A stretch of 64,000 nucleotides of DNA from CAZWKX01 sp964633975 (GCA_964633975.1 CAZWKX010000004.1:1-64000); one strand, 5' to 3'; positions 7,928 to 16,887 are shown, counted from the first letter of the stretch. Notes: a model not told the origin generated them from the letters alone. Translations and numbers: made by a program.

Positions 7928-9047
7928 CAGCCCCGATCCTCAATTCCACTTCGGTGCCTTCGCCCGGTGCCGAACGTATGTTGGCGCTGCCTCCGTGGCG
8001 CTGCATCCGTCCCACGATGGACTCTGCCATGCCGCGGCAGTCCTCCGCAACCGAGTCCACATCGAAGCCGGCTCCCCGATCTCGCACCGTGACGGTGACC
8101 GAGCCGTCGGCCACCTCAGAGTAGAGCGAGATGCTGTCGACGCCGGCGTACTTGGCCGCGTTGACCAGGGCTTCGCGGGCGGCCTCGATCAGGGCCTCGA
8201 GCCGGTCGGTCATCTGACAATCGCCGACCGTCACCGCCTGTACCTTCACCTGAAAGAGATCCTCCACCTCTCCGCCGGCCCGGCGTAGCGCCGCCCTGAA
8301 GCTGTCTGCAAACGGGGAGGAGATCTTTTCGATCCAAGCCCGCAGCTCTCGTTCTTGGCTGCGGGCGAGTGAAGTCACCCTCTGCTGATCCGCGCTGCTC
8401 TGCTGCACCAACGCCAGTGTCTGTAGCACCGAGTCGTGCAGGTGGGCGGCGATCTCGGCCCTGTCGTGGGCCCGTATACGAGCGGCCCTCTCCTCCTCGA
8501 AGGCGCGCAGGGCATCGGCGCGGAGCCGGTCATTGTCGCGCAGTCCTTTCATGCCCCAGCCGAAGGCGAGGGCTGCAGCCAGGAAGACGGCTATGTCGCC
8601 CACGGAGCGGGTGGCCGTATAGCCCTCTCTGCCGAGAGCGCCTATCACCTGGCCGGCTCCGAGCAGAACCGCGGCAACGAGGGATGGATACAGATTGCCG
8701 ATGTACGCTGCCATGAGCACCCAGGACAGTGGATAGCCGCCGAAGAACAGGTCGTGCGAATGGGCGATGAACGGCGAGACGGAGATGGCGAGGGCGACGA
8801 TGCCGTCGGCGGCGAGCCATGGATAGGTGCGCAGCCAGGGGCGGAAGGTGCCGTAGAGGGTGAGCGACGTCCAGACGACGGCAAGGGCGAGGGCACCGAC
8901 GACGATCGTTTTGTTGGCTTCGGTGTCGGTGCTGAGGGTCGCCGCCACCAGCGCCAACATCCAGACGAGCGAGGCCAATCGCCAGCCGACGACCACCCAG
9001 CGCAGGGTGTGATCGAGTGGGCGGACCCGGTAGCCGGGTGCGCTCAT
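7911..9047 (-). CDS. MacS-like sensor histidine kinase
   Basis: This 378-residue kinase has about five or six N-terminal membrane helices (about residues 15-165) and no obvious extracytoplasmic domain. A HisKA_3 dimerisation region follows, with the phospho-accepting His in AAHLHDSVLQTLAL. The ATPase domain is short, with the N box ALVNAAKYAG and G box DRGAGFD. The order membrane domain, HisKA_3 and ATPase, with HDSVLQTLALVQ, is typical of actinobacterial MacS-type kinases. It is the first gene of a two-gene operon with the response regulator. The stimulus cannot be read from the sequence. Confidence 0.88.
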   Translation of the reverse strand: MSAPGYRVRPLDHTLRWVVVGWRLASLVWMLALVAATLSTDTEANKTIVVGALALAVVWTSLTLYGTFRPWLRTYPWLAADGIVALAISVSPFIAHSHDLFFGGYPLSWVLMAAYIGNLYPSLVAAVLLGAGQVIGALGREGYTATRSVGDIAVFLAAALAFGWGMKGLRDNDRLRADALRAFEEERAARIRAHDRAEIAAHLHDSVLQTLALVQQSSADQQRVTSLARSQERELRAWIEKISSPFADSFRAALRRAGGEVEDLFQVKVQAVTVGDCQMTDRLEALIEAAREALVNAAKYAGVDSISLYSEVADGSVTVTVRDRGAGFDVDSVAEDCRGMAESIVGRMQRHGGSANIRSAPGEGTEVELRIGADDGAA

Positions 9048-9120
9048 CAGTCCCCTCCTTGGCTTCTCGAAGCCTAGTTCGCGGCTCTTTCCCAGAAGAG
9101 GGCTGCCCGACCGGCTTGGA

Positions 9121-10287
9121 TCAGGCGGGGCACCCGATGGAGACCGCCGTCTCTGCTAGGAGTGCCACTCGGGCGGAAGCCTCCTGGAGTCGTTCCAGGG
9201 GAAGCTCTCCCGAGTCCACGGCGGCGACGATTGCATCGATCATCTCTTGCGTGTAGGCGCCGGTCTTTACCAGCAACAGATCCTCGCCGGCCATCAGAGC
9301 CAGCACGGCGCGCTCCCCGGGAGTGCGTCCTGCGGCGACCCCCTGCATGGTCAAGTCATCGGTGACGGCTACTCCGTCGAATCCGAATTCGGTGCGCAAG
9401 ATGCCCAACACGACCGGGGAGATACTGGCGGGGAGATCGGGGTCTATGGCCGTGTAGACGGGGTGGCCCACCATGATCATGAGGGCCCCACCGTCGACGG
9501 CGGCATGAAACGGCACCCAGTCGACGTTCTCGAGTTCGTCGACGCTGGCGTCGATGGTGGTGACTCCGGTGTGGGGATCGGTGGCGGAGAGTCCATGCCC
9601 GGGGAAGTGTTTGGGGACGGCAACGACGCCGGTGGCGTTGAGTCCACGCATGAACGCCACGCCGAGAACGGCGACCAGATCGGGGTCCTCCCCGAGGTGC
9701 CGGCCGGCCATCACGGGGTTTGAGCCTCGTACCACGTCTATCACCGGTGCCAGGTTCACGTTGATGCCCAGCCCGAGCATCTCCTCCCCGAGAACGCGGC
9801 CGGCCGTCTCGAGATCGTCGGCGCTCATCTCTTGGGCCTCGGCGGCGGTGGGCAACGGGCCGACGAGGCCGTCCAGGCGGCGGACCGCGACGCCGAGCTC
9901 TTGATCTACGGCGATGAGCACGGGATCTCCGGCGGCGCAGGAGATCTCTGCGCCGAGTGAGCGCAGCTGGTCGGCGCCGGTGATGTTGCGGTCGTAGTAG
10001 ATGACCCCGCGCCCCCCGGCTGCCAGGTGCGCCGCGGTTGCTGTATCCAGGGTGGGGCCGGGCAAGCCGACCATGAGCACGGAGCGGGCGAGGGATTCGA
10101 TGTTGGGGGGGACGGTAGTCGTGGTCGTCGTGCTCGTCGTAGTGGTCGACGTGGTCGTGGTGGATGTGCTCGTCGTGCTGGTCGAACTGGTTGTCGTGGG
10201 TGCGGCGGTCGTGGTGGACGGGCCGGGTGCGGAAGTGCAGGCGGCGAGCAGCGCCAGGGTTCCGAGGGCGCACAGGGCGCGGATCAT
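9121..10287 (-). CDS. NagZ-like glycoside hydrolase family 3 lipoprotein
   Basis: About 388 residues. A lipoprotein signal with lipobox LLAAC precedes a Thr/Ser-rich linker (about 20-55), so the enzyme should be anchored outside the membrane. The catalytic domain resembles beta-N-acetylhexosaminidase NagZ. KHFPGHG followed by an Asp-x-His dyad matches the acid/base loop, and VTDDLTMQG carries the nucleophile Asp. It probably removes N-acetylglucosamine from peptidoglycan fragments. The start at 10287 was chosen because the lipobox follows at the right distance; longer open frame upstream overlaps the neighbouring gene. It begins 4 nt after the stop of the hypothetical membrane protein gene. 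Confidence 0.85.
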   Translation of the reverse strand: MIRALCALGTLALLAACTSAPGPSTTTAAPTTTSSTSTTSTSTTTTSTTTTSTTTTTTVPPNIESLARSVLMVGLPGPTLDTATAAHLAAGGRGVIYYDRNITGADQLRSLGAEISCAAGDPVLIAVDQELGVAVRRLDGLVGPLPTAAEAQEMSADDLETAGRVLGEEMLGLGINVNLAPVIDVVRGSNPVMAGRHLGEDPDLVAVLGVAFMRGLNATGVVAVPKHFPGHGLSATDPHTGVTTIDASVDELENVDWVPFHAAVDGGALMIMVGHPVYTAIDPDLPASISPVVLGILRTEFGFDGVAVTDDLTMQGVAAGRTPGERAVLALMAGEDLLLVKTGAYTQEMIDAIVAAVDSGELPLERLQEASARVALLAETAVSIGCPA

Positions 10288-10291
10288 CGAC

Positions 10292-10855
10292 CTAGAGCGG
10301 GGCAGAGTAGGCGTGGGGATCCTGGCCCGCCTCGTCCTGAGCGCGGCGCACGAGATCCATGTACTTGCTGGCTCCGAGCATCTGCCGATCGAGCAGCGTG
10401 CTGAGATGATCGACGGTGTAGGCGGTGGCGTCCTCGAGGTGCTCATCGATGTCTGCCGCCTCCTTCACATAGAGGAGCCGCGTCCAGTAGGAGTTCACCA
10501 CGACGGTGAGGAACGACTGAACCACACTGTTGCGCTCCAGTGCAGCCAGAGGCCGCATGTAGAGCAGCAGCGCGAACAGCACTATCGAGGCCAGGGCGAG
10601 AGCTCCGACGATGCCGGCGTGCGCCCAGTCGTAGCCGGCTTCGGGCTCGTCGGTGGCGATGCGGACTGCGGCGACGAGGGTGCCGAGCGCCACGACGAAC
10701 ATGACCATGAACATCCATTTCATCGTGGTGAAGGCGAAGCGCTGCCCGCGCGCCGCTTTGAGGAACTCGTTCTGGTTCGACCGGATCACCGCTTGGGCGA
10801 GGCTCTCGATGCCCGGCTGTGCCGGTGACGGGAATGGGCTCTCCGTCTCTGCCAT
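10292..10855 (-). CDS. Hypothetical two-helix membrane protein
   Basis: I do not recognise this 187-residue protein. Two hydrophobic segments are visible (about residues 46-64 and 84-103), flanked by an N-terminal cytosolic region beginning MAETESPFPS and a C-terminal region of about 80 residues with many charged residues. The C-terminal part is probably helical. The gene stops 4 nt before the start of the NagZ-like lipoprotein gene, so the two are probably one transcript. A role in envelope biology is suggested only by this neighbour. No Cys or other catalytic-looking motif is seen. Confidence 0.7.
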   Translation of the reverse strand: MAETESPFPSPAQPGIESLAQAVIRSNQNEFLKAARGQRFAFTTMKWMFMVMFVVALGTLVAAVRIATDEPEAGYDWAHAGIVGALALASIVLFALLLYMRPLAALERNSVVQSFLTVVVNSYWTRLLYVKEAADIDEHLEDATAYTVDHLSTLLDRQMLGASKYMDLVRRAQDEAGQDPHAYSAPL

Positions 10856-10963
10856 GTGCCTTCCTCCGGTCTTCGCGGCTGGGACCTGAATCTACTGGAT
10901 GGAGAGACCTGGGCGCGCGGTGGCTTGTGCGATCTTTCACGAACTTGGGCGCGACAGCTGATG

Positions 10964-11362
10964 TCAGTGGCTCTCGAAGGCGGCGCGGACACGTTCGGCC
11001 GTGGCGGCGAGCTCCTCGGGCGAGGCCGCCATCGTCGCGGGGAATGGGATGGAGGCTCCGGCCTCGAGGGGGATCAGGTGAACATGCGCATGGGGCACGT
11101 CGGCGCCGTACACGACGACGACGACCCGCTCACACCCGGTGGCGCCCTTCAGGGCGGAAGCCACGAGCCTAACCGCCCGCCACAAGGCTTCGTATTTGCC
11201 GGTCTCCATGTCGAACAGATAGGGGACCTCGGACCTGGGCACGACGAGAGTGTGGCCGGGCCTCGCCGGATTGATGTCGAGGAAGGCAAAGGTGTTCTCG
11301 TCCGCGTAGACCACATGAGAGGGGATCTCGCCGTTGATGATCTTGGTGAAGATGGTTGCCAT
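10964..11362 (-). CDS. HIT family nucleotide-binding hydrolase
   Basis: This 132-residue protein has the histidine-triad motif HAHVHLIPL near residue 95, preceded by the typical HIT N-terminus (FTKIINGEIPSHVVY). HIT proteins of this branch (HinT-like) hydrolyse nucleoside phosphoramidates or similar adenylyl conjugates in the cytosol. The start at 11362 (MATIFTKI) fits the family; the open frame continues upstream into the divergent nucleotidase gene but has no family similarity there. Length matches other HinT-like proteins. Regulation is not visible. Confidence 0.92.
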   Translation of the reverse strand: MATIFTKIINGEIPSHVVYADENTFAFLDINPARPGHTLVVPRSEVPYLFDMETGKYEALWRAVRLVASALKGATGCERVVVVVYGADVPHAHVHLIPLEAGASIPFPATMAASPEELAATAERVRAAFESH

Positions 11363-11421
11363 GGTGCGCTCAGGGTACGCGCCGGGGCCGAGCCGGCGCA
11401 GCGCTACGATCCCGGACGGCC

Positions 11422-12420
11422 ATGGTCGATTCCATCGAGTCCATTCTCCAAGTCGCCCGCGCCGCGGCGCGTTCCGCCTCGACGCTGTGTCTCGCCGTGC
11501 TCGCCGAGTCCGAGTCGACGCCGGAGGCCATGGCCAAGCTGGGCCGGGAGCCGGTGACGGTCGCCGACTACGGATCGCAGGCGGTGATCCTCGAGGCCGT
11601 GGCCCGAGCGTTCCCCGAGCACGGCGTCGTCGCTGAGGAGGGGGCGGCCCATCTCGAGCGGGAGGCGGGCAGAGCCGGCACCGAGAAGCTCGTGCGTCTG
11701 GTGGGAGAGGCGCTGGGACGGGAGGTGGGCCTGGCACAAGTGCTCTCTTGGATCGACCACGTCGGCGGCGACGGAACGTACACGTGGGCCGTCGATCCCA
11801 TCGACGGCACAAAGGGCTACTTGCGCCGCGACCAGTTCGCCGTCGCCATCGGCGTGCTGCATGGCGTCGACGTCGTTGCCGGGGTGCTTGCCTGTCCCCA
11901 CCTGCCTTGGGATCTCGACGATTCCGAAGGGCGGCGAGGGCTGTTGTTCTCGGCGGCTCGAGGGGAGGGAGCCTTCGTGGAAGCCCTGGATGGCGGCGAG
12001 CGGCGGCCGGTGCAGGTCAGTGCCAGCCTTGATCCGGGCCGAGCCCGTGTGCTGGGAAGCGTGGAATCGTCGCACGGCGATCCGGCGCTGATCGAGGCCG
12101 TGATCGAGAACGCTGTCCTTGGCGGGGGTTGGGTCCGTATCGACAGCCAGGCGAAGTACGCAGCGGTGGCGGCGGGTATGGCCGAGGTATACCTGCGTCC
12201 CCGGTCGCGGCCCGACTATCGGGACAACATCTGGGATCACGCCGCTGGTGTGGCAATCGTCTCCGAGGCGGGGGGCCGGGTCACCGATCTCGACGGTCGA
12301 GAGCTCGATTTCTCACAGGGACGTCGGCTCGAGCAAAACCGAGGGGTGCTGGCCACGAATCGGCTGCTGCACGAGAGAGTGCTGGAAGCCGTCGCCGCTG
12401 TGGAGGCAGCGTCTGGGTAG
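11422..12420 (+). CDS. 3'(2'),5'-bisphosphate nucleotidase (CysQ/Hal2-like)
   Basis: About 332 residues of the lithium-sensitive inositol monophosphatase superfamily. Metal-binding motifs are VVAEEGA (about residues 72-78), the diagnostic DPIDGTKGYL (about 132-141) and WDHAAGVAI (about 271-279). The DPIDGTKGYLR form is characteristic of Hal2/BPNT-type enzymes that hydrolyse 3'-phosphoadenosine 5'-phosphate left by sulfate assimilation or sulfotransfer. An inositol-phosphatase activity cannot be excluded. The start ATG at 11422 was chosen because similarity begins there. It is divergent from the HIT gene, with about 60 bp between starts. A heptad-repeat element begins about 12 nt after its stop. 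Confidence 0.88.
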   Translation: MVDSIESILQVARAAARSASTLCLAVLAESESTPEAMAKLGREPVTVADYGSQAVILEAVARAFPEHGVVAEEGAAHLEREAGRAGTEKLVRLVGEALGREVGLAQVLSWIDHVGGDGTYTWAVDPIDGTKGYLRRDQFAVAIGVLHGVDVVAGVLACPHLPWDLDDSEGRRGLLFSAARGEGAFVEALDGGERRPVQVSASLDPGRARVLGSVESSHGDPALIEAVIENAVLGGGWVRIDSQAKYAAVAAGMAEVYLRPRSRPDYRDNIWDHAAGVAIVSEAGGRVTDLDGRELDFSQGRRLEQNRGVLATNRLLHERVLEAVAAVEAASG

Positions 12421-12431
12421 GAAAGCTTGCC

Positions 12432-12490
12432 GAGAACTCAGAATCCAGAGTTCAGAACGCGCAATGCCGACTCTGAACTCTGAACTCTTT
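12432..12490. repeat. Bipartite heptad inverted repeat, copy C
   Basis: Four reverse units (about 12434-12457) and three forward units (12469-12489) are separated by about 11 nt. The arms GAGTTCAGA and TCTGAACTC are perfect complements, so this is the most hairpin-like copy. It sits 12 nt after the nucleotidase stop and upstream of the FMN oxidase gene, both on the + strand. Confidence 0.8.
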
Positions 12491-12526
12491 CTATCCCCCT
12501 AGGCTGACGGTGACAGCACTACTCCC

Positions 12527-13591
12527 ATGATCGATCTCGAGAGTCTCGAACACCGGGCCCACCAGCAGCTATCGGCCACGACGTACGATTATTTCGCCGG
12601 CGGCGCCGACGAGGAGCTGACGCTGGCCGACAACATGGCGGCCTGGCGTCGCATCCGTCTAGTGCCCCGGGTGATGCGGGACGTCTCAGGAGTCTCCACC
12701 GCGACCGAGATCCTCGGCATGAAGCTGGCAACGCCGGTGATGGTTGCCCCTTGGGCGTTTCAGGAGCTGGCCCACGCCGACGGTGAGAAGGCGACCGCCC
12801 GGGGGGCCGCGGCAGCGGGAACGGCGATGGTGGTGTCGATGCTGGCCACGGCTTCGCTCGAAGACGTCGCCGCCGCCGGCGAGGCCCCATTGTGGTTCCA
12901 GTTCTACATGCTGCGCGATCGGGACATGACCGGACAGCTGCTCCGGCGGGTGAACGCCGCCGGCTACCTGGGTGCAGTGATGACCGTCGACAAGCTACCG
13001 GTGCCAGGGCGCCGTCGCCGCAGGGCCGCCGATCGCTTCAGCCTGCCCGAGCAGACCAGAGTCGCCAACTTCGCTTTTGCGGTCCCGGAGGACGAAGAGA
13101 TCGAGCCCGATGAGTACTTGGGGCGGCAGCTCGACGACTCGGTGACCTTCGCCGATATCGAATGGGCCCGCGAGACGGCGGGGCTGCCGGTGTTGGTCAA
13201 GGGCATTCTGAGTCCCGACGACGCCGCCGCCGCAGTCGAGTGTGGCGCCTCCGGGGTGATCGTCTCCAATCACGGCGGCAGGCAGCTCGATGGGGCCATC
13301 GCCACCGCCGACGCGCTGCCCGGCGTCGTGGACGCGGTGGCGGGAAGGGTGCCGGTCCTGGTCGACGGCGGCATCCGTTCCGGAGCCGATGTCATGCGGG
13401 CGCTCGCCATCGGGGCCTCGGCTGTGCTCGTTGCCCGGCCGGTCATCTGGGGCCTCGTTGTGGATGGCGCCGAAGGCGTGACCGCAGTGCTGAGAGAGTT
13501 CACCGAGGAGCTGGGTCACACGATGGCGCTGAGCGGCGCCAGAGCCATCGGAGACATCGACCGCAAGCACGTCTGGGGGATCGCCGGGTAG
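12527..13591 (+). CDS. FMN-dependent alpha-hydroxy-acid oxidase/dehydrogenase
   Basis: This 354-residue protein is a (beta/alpha)8 flavoenzyme of the glycolate oxidase and lactate dehydrogenase family. N-terminal YDYFAGGADEE aligns with the family's YDYxxxGA signature. SNHGGRQLDGA (about residue 246) holds the active-site His and Arg that abstract the alpha proton and bind the carboxylate. VDGGIRSGADVMRALAIGA binds the FMN phosphate. It should oxidise an L-2-hydroxy acid in the cytosol; the specific substrate (glycolate, lactate or mandelate) is not decidable by eye. No respiratory membrane-anchor insert is apparent, which favours an oxidase. Confidence 0.88.
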   Translation: MIDLESLEHRAHQQLSATTYDYFAGGADEELTLADNMAAWRRIRLVPRVMRDVSGVSTATEILGMKLATPVMVAPWAFQELAHADGEKATARGAAAAGTAMVVSMLATASLEDVAAAGEAPLWFQFYMLRDRDMTGQLLRRVNAAGYLGAVMTVDKLPVPGRRRRRAADRFSLPEQTRVANFAFAVPEDEEIEPDEYLGRQLDDSVTFADIEWARETAGLPVLVKGILSPDDAAAAVECGASGVIVSNHGGRQLDGAIATADALPGVVDAVAGRVPVLVDGGIRSGADVMRALAIGASAVLVARPVIWGLVVDGAEGVTAVLREFTEELGHTMALSGARAIGDIDRKHVWGIAG

Positions 13592-13667
13592 GCGAAGCTT
13601 TCGGCTGCAGCTCAGGCGCTCGCCGCGAGCCGAGAATCCCTCGGTGTGTCGGTCGCCGGGTCCTGCA

Positions 13668-15359
13668 CTACGGAATCTCGCAGCTCAGGTACCTGACGGC
13701 GTTCTGGCAGGTGTCGGAGCCGGTGCCTCCGAGGATGGCGTCCGGGCCGGGCCCACCATTCAGGGTGTCGCGGCCGCGACCGCCGTACAGGCTGTCGTCG
13801 CCTCCACGGCCGTTGATGGTGTCGTCACCTTGCTGGCCGTAGACCGTGTCTCCGCCCCTGTCGCCGTAGATGGTGTCGTCGCCCGGCCCGGCGAAGATCC
13901 TGTCGGCGTGAATCCCGCCATAGATGAGGTCGTCGCCGAGGCCGCCGTAGAGAGTGTCGCGGCCGGAGTCACCCTTGAGCATGTCGTGGCCGCCACCGCC
14001 GGAGATGAAATCGGCACCGGAACCTCCGAAGATGCGGTCGTATCCCGAGCCGCCGTAGACGCGGTCGTTGCCGCTTCCGGCGCAGATCGTGTCGTTGCCG
14101 TCGCCGGCGTAGATGCGGTCATGGCGACCCCAGCTGACGATCACATCGTCGCCGGGCGTGCCGTAGATGACGTCTGCGTGATTGGTGCCTTCCAGCGTGG
14201 CTGGTCGACCGTCACACAGCGGTGCGGGGAGCCCGCCCAGCGTCACTCCGAGGCTGTCGTCGGCGTCGGCGGAGACGTTGGAGCAGCTGAAGCCCCCGGC
14301 GCCGTCGCCGAGGCACACCCGGTTGACACCGACGTTGGCGAACACAGCGTCCAGCTTGCCGTTGTGGTCGAGGCGCCCTAGCGCCACATCCTGAGTGTTG
14401 TTGGTGTCGGCGGAAACGTCGGAGCAGCTGAAGCCGCCGGTGCCGTCGCCGAGGCAGACCCGGTTGGGGCTGCCGGCGTTGGCGAACACGGTGTCGTCGT
14501 TGTCGTCGTTGTTGAGGTCGCCGAGGGCAAGGCCGTGGGTGTTGTTGGTGTCGGCGGAGACGTTGGAGCAGCTGAAGCCGCCGGCACCGTCGCCGAGGCA
14601 AACCCGATTCGGGTTCCCGTTGTTGGCAAACACGGCGTCGAGATTGCCGTCGCCGTCCAGGTCGCCCAGCGTCGCCTTCTCGCTGTTGTTGGTGTCGGCG
14701 GAGACGTTGGAGCAACTGAAGCCGCCGGCACCGTCGCCGAGACAGACCCGATTCGGGTTTCCGTTGTTGGCGAACACGGTGTCGAGGTTGCCGTCGCCGT
14801 TTATGTAGCCGGCCGCGACTCCGTAGGTGTTGTTGGTGTCGGCGGAAACGTCGGAGCAGCTGAAGCCACTGGCGCCGTCGCCGAGACATACCCGGTTGGG
14901 GCTGCTGTCGTTGGCGAACACGGTGTCGAGGTTCCCGTCGTCGTCGACATGACCGAGCGCGACGTCTCTCGTGTTGTTGGTGTCGGCGGAGACGTTGGAG
15001 CAGCTGAAGCCACCGGCTCCGTCGCCGAGACATACCCGGTTGGGGCTGCCTTCGTTGGCGAACACGGCGTCCCGGTTGCCGTCGCCATCCAGGTCGCCCA
15101 GCGCGACTCCCTCACTGTTGTGGGTGTCGGCGGAGACGTTGGAGCAGGTGAAGCCACCGGCCTCGTCGCCGAGACAGATCTGGTTCTCCTGCCCAGAGTC
15201 GGCGAACACGGCATTGAGTGCATAGGGAGGGAAGCCGCAATCGGGCTGCGCCGCGACGCCTGCTTCTGAGGCATCCGAATCCGCCGCGGCCGGCAGAGCC
15301 ATTAGCGCGGCGGCGATCGTGATAACGAGAGGGAGAGCGAGCGCACGTTTCCTGGTCAT
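13668..15359 (-). CDS. Secreted FG-GAP/VCBS plus RTX repeat protein
   Basis: This 563-residue protein begins with a Sec signal peptide (about 1-26). Residues 49-377 are seven repeats of 48 residues (the last 41), each with a DxDGDGN-type Ca-binding loop and two Cys in VCLGDGAGGFSC. This is the number needed for a seven-bladed FG-GAP/VCBS propeller. Residues about 390-545 form a run of RTX nonapeptides (GGxGxDxxY type), which bind calcium and fold as a beta-roll. The C-terminal tail has a further Cys pair. A surface or extracellular adhesion role is likely but inferred. No catalytic domain and no type I secretion partner is seen nearby. Confidence 0.85.
   Translation of the reverse strand: MTRKRALALPLVITIAAALMALPAAADSDASEAGVAAQPDCGFPPYALNAVFADSGQENQICLGDEAGGFTCSNVSADTHNSEGVALGDLDGDGNRDAVFANEGSPNRVCLGDGAGGFSCSNVSADTNNTRDVALGHVDDDGNLDTVFANDSSPNRVCLGDGASGFSCSDVSADTNNTYGVAAGYINGDGNLDTVFANNGNPNRVCLGDGAGGFSCSNVSADTNNSEKATLGDLDGDGNLDAVFANNGNPNRVCLGDGAGGFSCSNVSADTNNTHGLALGDLNNDDNDDTVFANAGSPNRVCLGDGTGGFSCSDVSADTNNTQDVALGRLDHNGKLDAVFANVGVNRVCLGDGAGGFSCSNVSADADDSLGVTLGGLPAPLCDGRPATLEGTNHADVIYGTPGDDVIVSWGRHDRIYAGDGNDTICAGSGNDRVYGGSGYDRIFGGSGADFISGGGGHDMLKGDSGRDTLYGGLGDDLIYGGIHADRIFAGPGDDTIYGDRGGDTVYGQQGDDTINGRGGDDSLYGGRGRDTLNGGPGPDAILGGTGSDTCQNAVRYLSCEIP
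14229..15215 (-). repeat. Seven tandem 144-bp coding repeats
   Basis: The DNA encoding the FG-GAP blades consists of seven near-identical units of 144 bp (the last 123 bp). Units 4 and 5, encoding FANNGNPNRVCLGDG, are almost the same at the DNA level. High identity suggests recent duplication or gene conversion and makes copy number prone to change or to assembly collapse. Confidence 0.85.
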
Positions 15360-15461
15360 GGTTTCCTTCCTGGCCCGTGACCAACCGGCACGCCGGCGAG
15401 CGGGCTTGCGTCCTGCCGTGGCGCCGTGATTTTTCTATCGGGCGAGCGGCATCGGAAGTGA

Positions 15462-15485
15462 ATATATACCTCTCTGCATATATAC
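15462..15485 (-). promoter_or_regulatory. AT-rich direct repeat upstream of RTX gene
   Basis: Two copies of the octamer ATATATAC (15462-15469 and 15478-15485), 16 bp apart, form an AT-rich island in otherwise GC-rich DNA. They lie about 100 nt upstream of the RTX-protein start. The rest of the interval 15360-15585 shows no gene. Promoter or regulator binding is inferred only from composition and position. Confidence 0.4.
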
Positions 15486-15585
15486 GCGGCATCGTCCGCC
15501 CCAGAGCGCACGGACCCGGCGGCGGCCGCGCATGAGGGGCCGCGGGTTCTGCGAAGGCGGGGCTCTCGATTGAGGGTTTCCCTCT

Positions 15586-16887
15586 CTACACGATGTACCC
15601 GAGGTAGGGGGCCGCCTCGGTGCCGCGAAGCCGCACCTTCATGTGGATGCCTTCCTCGTCGTGGCTCACGGCGAGCACCTCTCCCACGGAATGAAGGGCT
15701 GCTGCGACATCGGAGCGACTGTGGGGGACGAGAAGCTCCAGGTCGACGGTCGGCGGCGTGAGGGCGTCGTCGACGGCGGCGATGAGGCCGGCGAGGCCGG
15801 TGCCTTCCGTCGCCGAGGTGGCGACGGCGTCGTGGTGAAGAGCCAGCAGACGCTCTACCACGCGGGTCGGTGCGATGTCGGTCTTGTTGATCACGAGGAG
15901 CTCGCGGCGGCTGCCTCCTCCGATCTCTGCAAGCGTGGTGCGGACCGCGGCGATCTGAAGGTCCGGCTGTGGCGCGGCGGCGTCGACCACGTGGAGGAGC
16001 AGATCGGTGGCGACCGCTTCCTCCAGTGTGGAACGGAAAGCCTCGACCAGCTCGTGGGGGAGGTCGCGCACGAACCCGACCGTGTCCGATAGCAGGGCGG
16101 TTCGGCGGGTCGGCAGTGCGAGCCGGCGCACCGTGGCGTCGAGGGTGGAGAAGAGACGGTCCTCTACATGCGCGTCGGCGCCGGTTAGGCGGTTGAGCAG
16201 GCTCGACTTGCCCGAGTTCGTGTAGCCGACGAGAGCGACGGTGGGCAAGCCCGAGCGGCGGCGGGCCTTCTGTTGTGTGGCTCGGGTTGTGCGCATGCCG
16301 GCGATCTCTCGCTCCAGCACCGAGATGCGCCGCTGGACGCGCCGCCGGTCGGTTTCCAGCTGGCTCTCTCCCGGCCCACGGGTGCCTATGCCGCCGGCGA
16401 GACGGCTCATCTCGATACCCCGGCCCCTCAGCCGCGGGAGCCGGTAGCGGAGCAAAGCCAGCTCCACCTGGGCCATACCTTCCCGGCTCGTCGCATGCTG
16501 GGCGAAGATGTCGAGGATGAGTCCCACGCGGTCGACCACGTCGCAGCCGAAGATCGTCTGGAGGTTGCGCTGCTGTACCGGACTCAGTTCGCCGTCGAAG
16601 ACAACGACGTCGATATCCAGCTGCTCACCCCAGGCGGCCAGCTCCGCCGCTCTTCCCTTGCCCAGGTAGGTGGTTGGATCGGGCTTCAGGCGCTGCTGCA
16701 GGACCCTGTCGACGGCATCGGAGCCGGCGGTGTCGGTGAGGCGTGCCAGCTCATCGAGAGACGCTTCTGCCTGATCGGCGTTGCGGTTGTGGATACCGAC
16801 GAGCAGCGCACGCTGACGCCGCACCTGGAGGTCGGTGACCGTGGCGGTGAGGCGGCGTCGTTCTCGTTGTACGTGGCGTTCGGCCAT
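15586..16887 (-). CDS. hflX: Ribosome-associated GTPase HflX
   Basis: This 433-residue GTPase has an N-terminal HflX-specific domain with the glycine-rich GGIGTRGPGESQLE segment (about 165-178). The G domain shows G1 GYTNSGKSS (221-229), G3 DTVGF and G4 NKTD. HflX binds the 50S subunit and splits stalled or hibernating ribosomes. The start ATG 16887 was selected because the conserved region begins soon after; upstream open frame reaches into the adjacent tRNA gene. The gene starts 36 nt downstream of the tRNA-Sec gene on the same strand, so they may share a promoter. Confidence 0.93.
   Translation of the reverse strand: MAERHVQRERRRLTATVTDLQVRRQRALLVGIHNRNADQAEASLDELARLTDTAGSDAVDRVLQQRLKPDPTTYLGKGRAAELAAWGEQLDIDVVVFDGELSPVQQRNLQTIFGCDVVDRVGLILDIFAQHATSREGMAQVELALLRYRLPRLRGRGIEMSRLAGGIGTRGPGESQLETDRRRVQRRISVLEREIAGMRTTRATQQKARRRSGLPTVALVGYTNSGKSSLLNRLTGADAHVEDRLFSTLDATVRRLALPTRRTALLSDTVGFVRDLPHELVEAFRSTLEEAVATDLLLHVVDAAAPQPDLQIAAVRTTLAEIGGGSRRELLVINKTDIAPTRVVERLLALHHDAVATSATEGTGLAGLIAAVDDALTPPTVDLELLVPHSRSDVAAALHSVGEVLAVSHDEEGIHMKVRLRGTEAAPYLGYIV

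Noticed and set aside
10001..10828. Valine/glycine-rich + strand frame opposite the NagZ-like lipoprotein
   Set aside because: Its Val-rich run is the reverse of the Thr-rich linker of the lipoprotein.
14212..15033. Arg/Gln-rich repeat frame within the FG-GAP region
   Set aside because: It is an alternate-frame reading of the 144-bp tandem repeats.
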